From: Callipepla californica brunnescens
Lineage: Eukaryota; Chordata; Aves; Galliformes; Odontophoridae
Assembly: GCA_023055505.1 (NCBI GenBank)
Contig: JALIRH010000026.1
Location: 10,555,591 to 10,619,590, forward strand
Length of the DNA stretch: 64,000 bases
Direction of reading: 5' to 3'
The position numbers were made by a program, and so were the translations under genes. Positions 61,127 to 64,000 of the stretch are shown in pieces; position 1 is the stretch's first letter, and the number at the start of each line of letters is the position of its first letter. The notes under the pieces were generated by a model. That model saw nothing but the letters and a program-made list of their open reading frames with translations, was not told the origin of the DNA and did no database searches.

Positions 61127-64000
61127 AAAGGAGCAGAAGGTAAATATCTTTGTCTCCTCCTGCCTTTCCTTTGGAGTTTTACCATTCTCCAGTCTACTGT
61201 GTTAGCTACAGGAGATAAGACTGATTCAGCCAGTCAGCAAAATGTTTTGCTCATGAAGCTAAAGTTCTGCTTTTCTCCTATACTGGAAGTGGTGATATTT
61301 CCTTGGGCTTAGGAGAAAAATATGTTTTAAAGTCTGCACTAGCTGATTAAATATTTTAGTAATTATGCCCTCCTGCATTGGTAATCTTTTCAGGACTAAA
61401 TTAACCCTCTGTACCTACAGTGCCATCAGTCAATAAGACCAATACTATATAGGGAAGCTATTCAAAATAAATCAGTCTCTGCTATCCTAGCAATCACTCC
61501 CAAGTTTTACTTAGGGGGAACTGTAATCATCTGAAAGATCTTAGTCTAAGATAGTACATTTCCCATGTCTTTCTTTCCGTCAGCAAAGAAACTGCATTAG
61601 TAAGAAAATTCAGAAACCATATATCATTGCAGTCATAAAACAAATTTAGAGCAATTATATTTCTGTAGACTGTCTGGCTTTAAAAGAAGTCTGTGTTCTC
61701 AGGGCCCCAATCATCCAACTTTCACAGCCTTAAATATCCACTCAGAAGCAATTCCCATCGGATAAGTGTTCTGCAGGTCACTTGAGTGCAATGTATTTAA
61801 GAAAACACAGAGCAATAAGGCTCCAGAAAAAAATCAACAAAGGAGAGGTCCTCCCCCAACTGCTATAATAGTTAAGAATTAGATTTGGCAGACATTTCTA
61901 AAAGTGACAAGAAAACATGTCATATACAGTGTCAGCAATTTCCTAAAGTGGATCTGAGAAAGACTTTTCTGGCAGGGACGCAGGGACAAGGATGGTTCAG
62001 TTCCACCATGCAGGCGAGTCTACCTGAAAGTTCAGGATGGAGTGGAAAGTACTTTCAGGAGAAAGAGCTCTCCCACCAGCCCACTCTTTCGTCCCTTCCC
62101 ATCACACTGTGAGCTCTTCCAGCCTAGCAATGCCACCAGTGTGTTTGCACAGAAAACACAACTAAACTCCATGCAGGTTAATTCCTCCAAGTGTTACCAA
62201 TGAACAAGCAATTACCATACGTTTTTAGTAAGAGTATTAAAAGTACACTCTATAATTAACAAGAAAACACAAATCTGAAATGAGAATCAAAGGACACTGG
62301 TGTCAGAGGTTGTGTGAAGGGCAGTTAGCACGGAGCTTCTTTACAGTTCATTCCCACTTCTGCTAGAGCAGATGTGTTATGCGAACCTACAGCACTCCTT
62401 TGGGCCAAAGCCCTCAAGTACAGTCACATCATAAACACACGTGTAACTCAGCTAGGAAGACAGTTCCACAGCTTGAATCTGGTTGCATTCTAGATTAATC
62501 CTTAATGAACATCAGATCTTTCTAAGCTTGTGGGACATTTCTTCTTCAGAGATCTGTATTCTCAGAGTAGGAAATGGAAGTGTCATTGACAATAACTGAA
62601 CATCCCGCGTCTCCCTGCAGTTAAGTACTAAATTACTAAATCTCTGTAGTTTTTCTTTGACAATATTTCTGACGAGACAGGAATCTCAGGCAGTTGTCTT
62701 GCTGCCCAGAAATGACAAGCATAAATGGTCCACTGCACTGCAGCTACTGTAAATGGTCACATGGACATCTGCCATCCTCTGTGCAGAATGTGCCTCCATG
62801 TGTGGTGTCAGCAGAAAGCACAATAAGAAAAAGAAGATGCTTTGTCTCACAGATTATCCACCCCTGGTCTGGGCGTTATCACAGCAGTCCGCCTGACCAA
62901 CACTGTACAGTTAGAGAGAAAACTCCCTCTCATACTGAGCAACAGAACGTGACTGAGCACAGACACTGGGAAAGGTTATCTTGGGACGTAGCAGCCTGAA
63001 AAACACATTGCGTCAGCATGGGAAAGGATTGGGCCGGAGCAGAGGGTGTGTAGCAGCATGTTCCCAGGCAGAGAAAAGCTTAGAAACATGGAGAAAGTCA
63101 CCAGCCAAGGGCTTGAATGGAGGCCTTGGAAATGCAAAACAGGCTGCTCTAATGAGGACACTGGCAGTTCCCAGCAAGCAGAAAGAAGGGGAGGAGAATG
63201 GAAAAAAAAAAAAAAAAAGGAAGGCTGAACACAGAAAACTGTGGAGGACTTTTAAAGATGGCTTTAGAAAGTAATCTGAAACCTCAGTCTGGTCGAGATA
63301 AGCAGCAGAGTCGATCAGGAATTTAGTGGTAGGGTTTCTCGTGATAAAATTTAATTAATGTGGAATCGATTGTGCATGTAATTGAAGCTCTGAGGAGTCC
63401 TTTGCATGGAAAAGGTGAAGCTAAAACAAAGGCTACCTGCCCCAACGAGTGTATGAATCACATCTGAGCAAGCACTGCACACAGCTACAAACTCATGGGT
63501 AACACAAGGAGACAGAGGCACCATTGGTCAGAGCTGAAAATCAGAGCCGGATTTCAGTCCTCTAATTTGAGGTCCAGCAGGATCGGAGACAGTCTTAAAA
63601 GAGGGTGTGCTTAAATCTTTAATTATTCTGATATTCTGTAAGTGGTGATATCTCAGCAGATGTTATTAAGAGCAAAAAGCTAAAGGGAATGGAAATCTGA
63701 CTGGGCATGTTTGAAAACTCATTGGGAAAGTTTAGCACAGTGCTCTAATTGGAGAGAGCTACTAGGAGTGAGTAACAGTTTCAATAACAAAAGAGATGTA
63801 AAGGAGGCTGAAGAAGACACCAGAAGTGATCTTGCAATGAAGCATGCCATCTCAAGAAACAGAACTTGCCACAAACCAGTATGCAGTAGGGAAAGTACTA
63901 CACTTGAATCGTCCATAAAATGTTGCTGTAAAATTGTTTTTTTCTCTGAAAAAACTGCTTTTTTGGACAAAAAAAGTATCTTTTTACCCTGAAAATATAA

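Larger units (their letters stand above)
59181..64000. other. Intergenic region downstream of ETNPPL, part 3
   Basis: No gene was recognised. It has a CA/TA microsatellite, a T run (about 61105-61126) and an A run (about 63201-63218). Reading frames up to 110 codons are not supported by splice signals or family resemblance. Confidence 0.6.

Noticed and set aside
45216..64000. OSTC or RPL34 exons on the minus strand
   Set aside because: No stretch encoding recognisable OSTC or RPL34 peptides was seen; the genes are probably beyond the window.

Overview
This is vertebrate nuclear DNA, most likely from a bird. Both genes found are on the plus strand and are split into short exons with GT-AG introns. 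Interspersed repeats are sparse and are mostly CR1 LINE 3' ends, some ending in ATTCTATG-type tails, which is typical of bird (and more broadly sauropsid) genomes. No bacterial genes, operons, CRISPR arrays, tRNA or rRNA genes were seen. The species cannot be fixed from the sequence alone; chicken or a related galliform is a reasonable guess.

Positions 1 to about 26,100 hold the 3' part of COL25A1 (collagen alpha-1(XXV), the membrane collagen also called CLAC-P). Eleven in-frame Gly-X-Y or C-terminal exons run from 1714 to 19508. The stop codon is the first three bases of the terminal exon (20220-20222), followed by a long AT-rich 3' UTR of uncertain end. The two exons before the final coding exon (16662-16748 and 17166-17243) both end in the same LDAPC(P/Q)L peptide, so they look like alternative versions of one exon.

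Positions 26,100 to 31,250 are intergenic, with one clear CR1 fragment. A GC-rich block with GC boxes and G-runs at about 31,050-31,420 is the likely promoter of the next gene.

Positions 31,310 to 43,824 hold a complete ETNPPL (AGXT2L1), the PLP-dependent ethanolamine-phosphate phospho-lyase. All 13 coding exons can be placed; they join without frameshift into a predicted 501-residue protein, close to the roughly 499 residues of the human enzyme. COL25A1 followed by ETNPPL in the same orientation matches the order of the human 4q25 locus. The two genes are neighbours but not known to be functionally linked: one is a neuronal transmembrane collagen, the other a phospholipid-headgroup catabolic enzyme.

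Positions 45,200 to 64,000 appear to be intergenic. I found no exon of OSTC, the gene expected next by synteny. The region holds CR1 tails, a purine-rich tract, microsatellites and homopolymer runs. I found no convincing novel system. The most interesting observations are the duplicated COL25A1 exon pair with its change in charge, the promoter and start-codon structure of ETNPPL, and the homopolymer-bounded splice site of ETNPPL exon 2.
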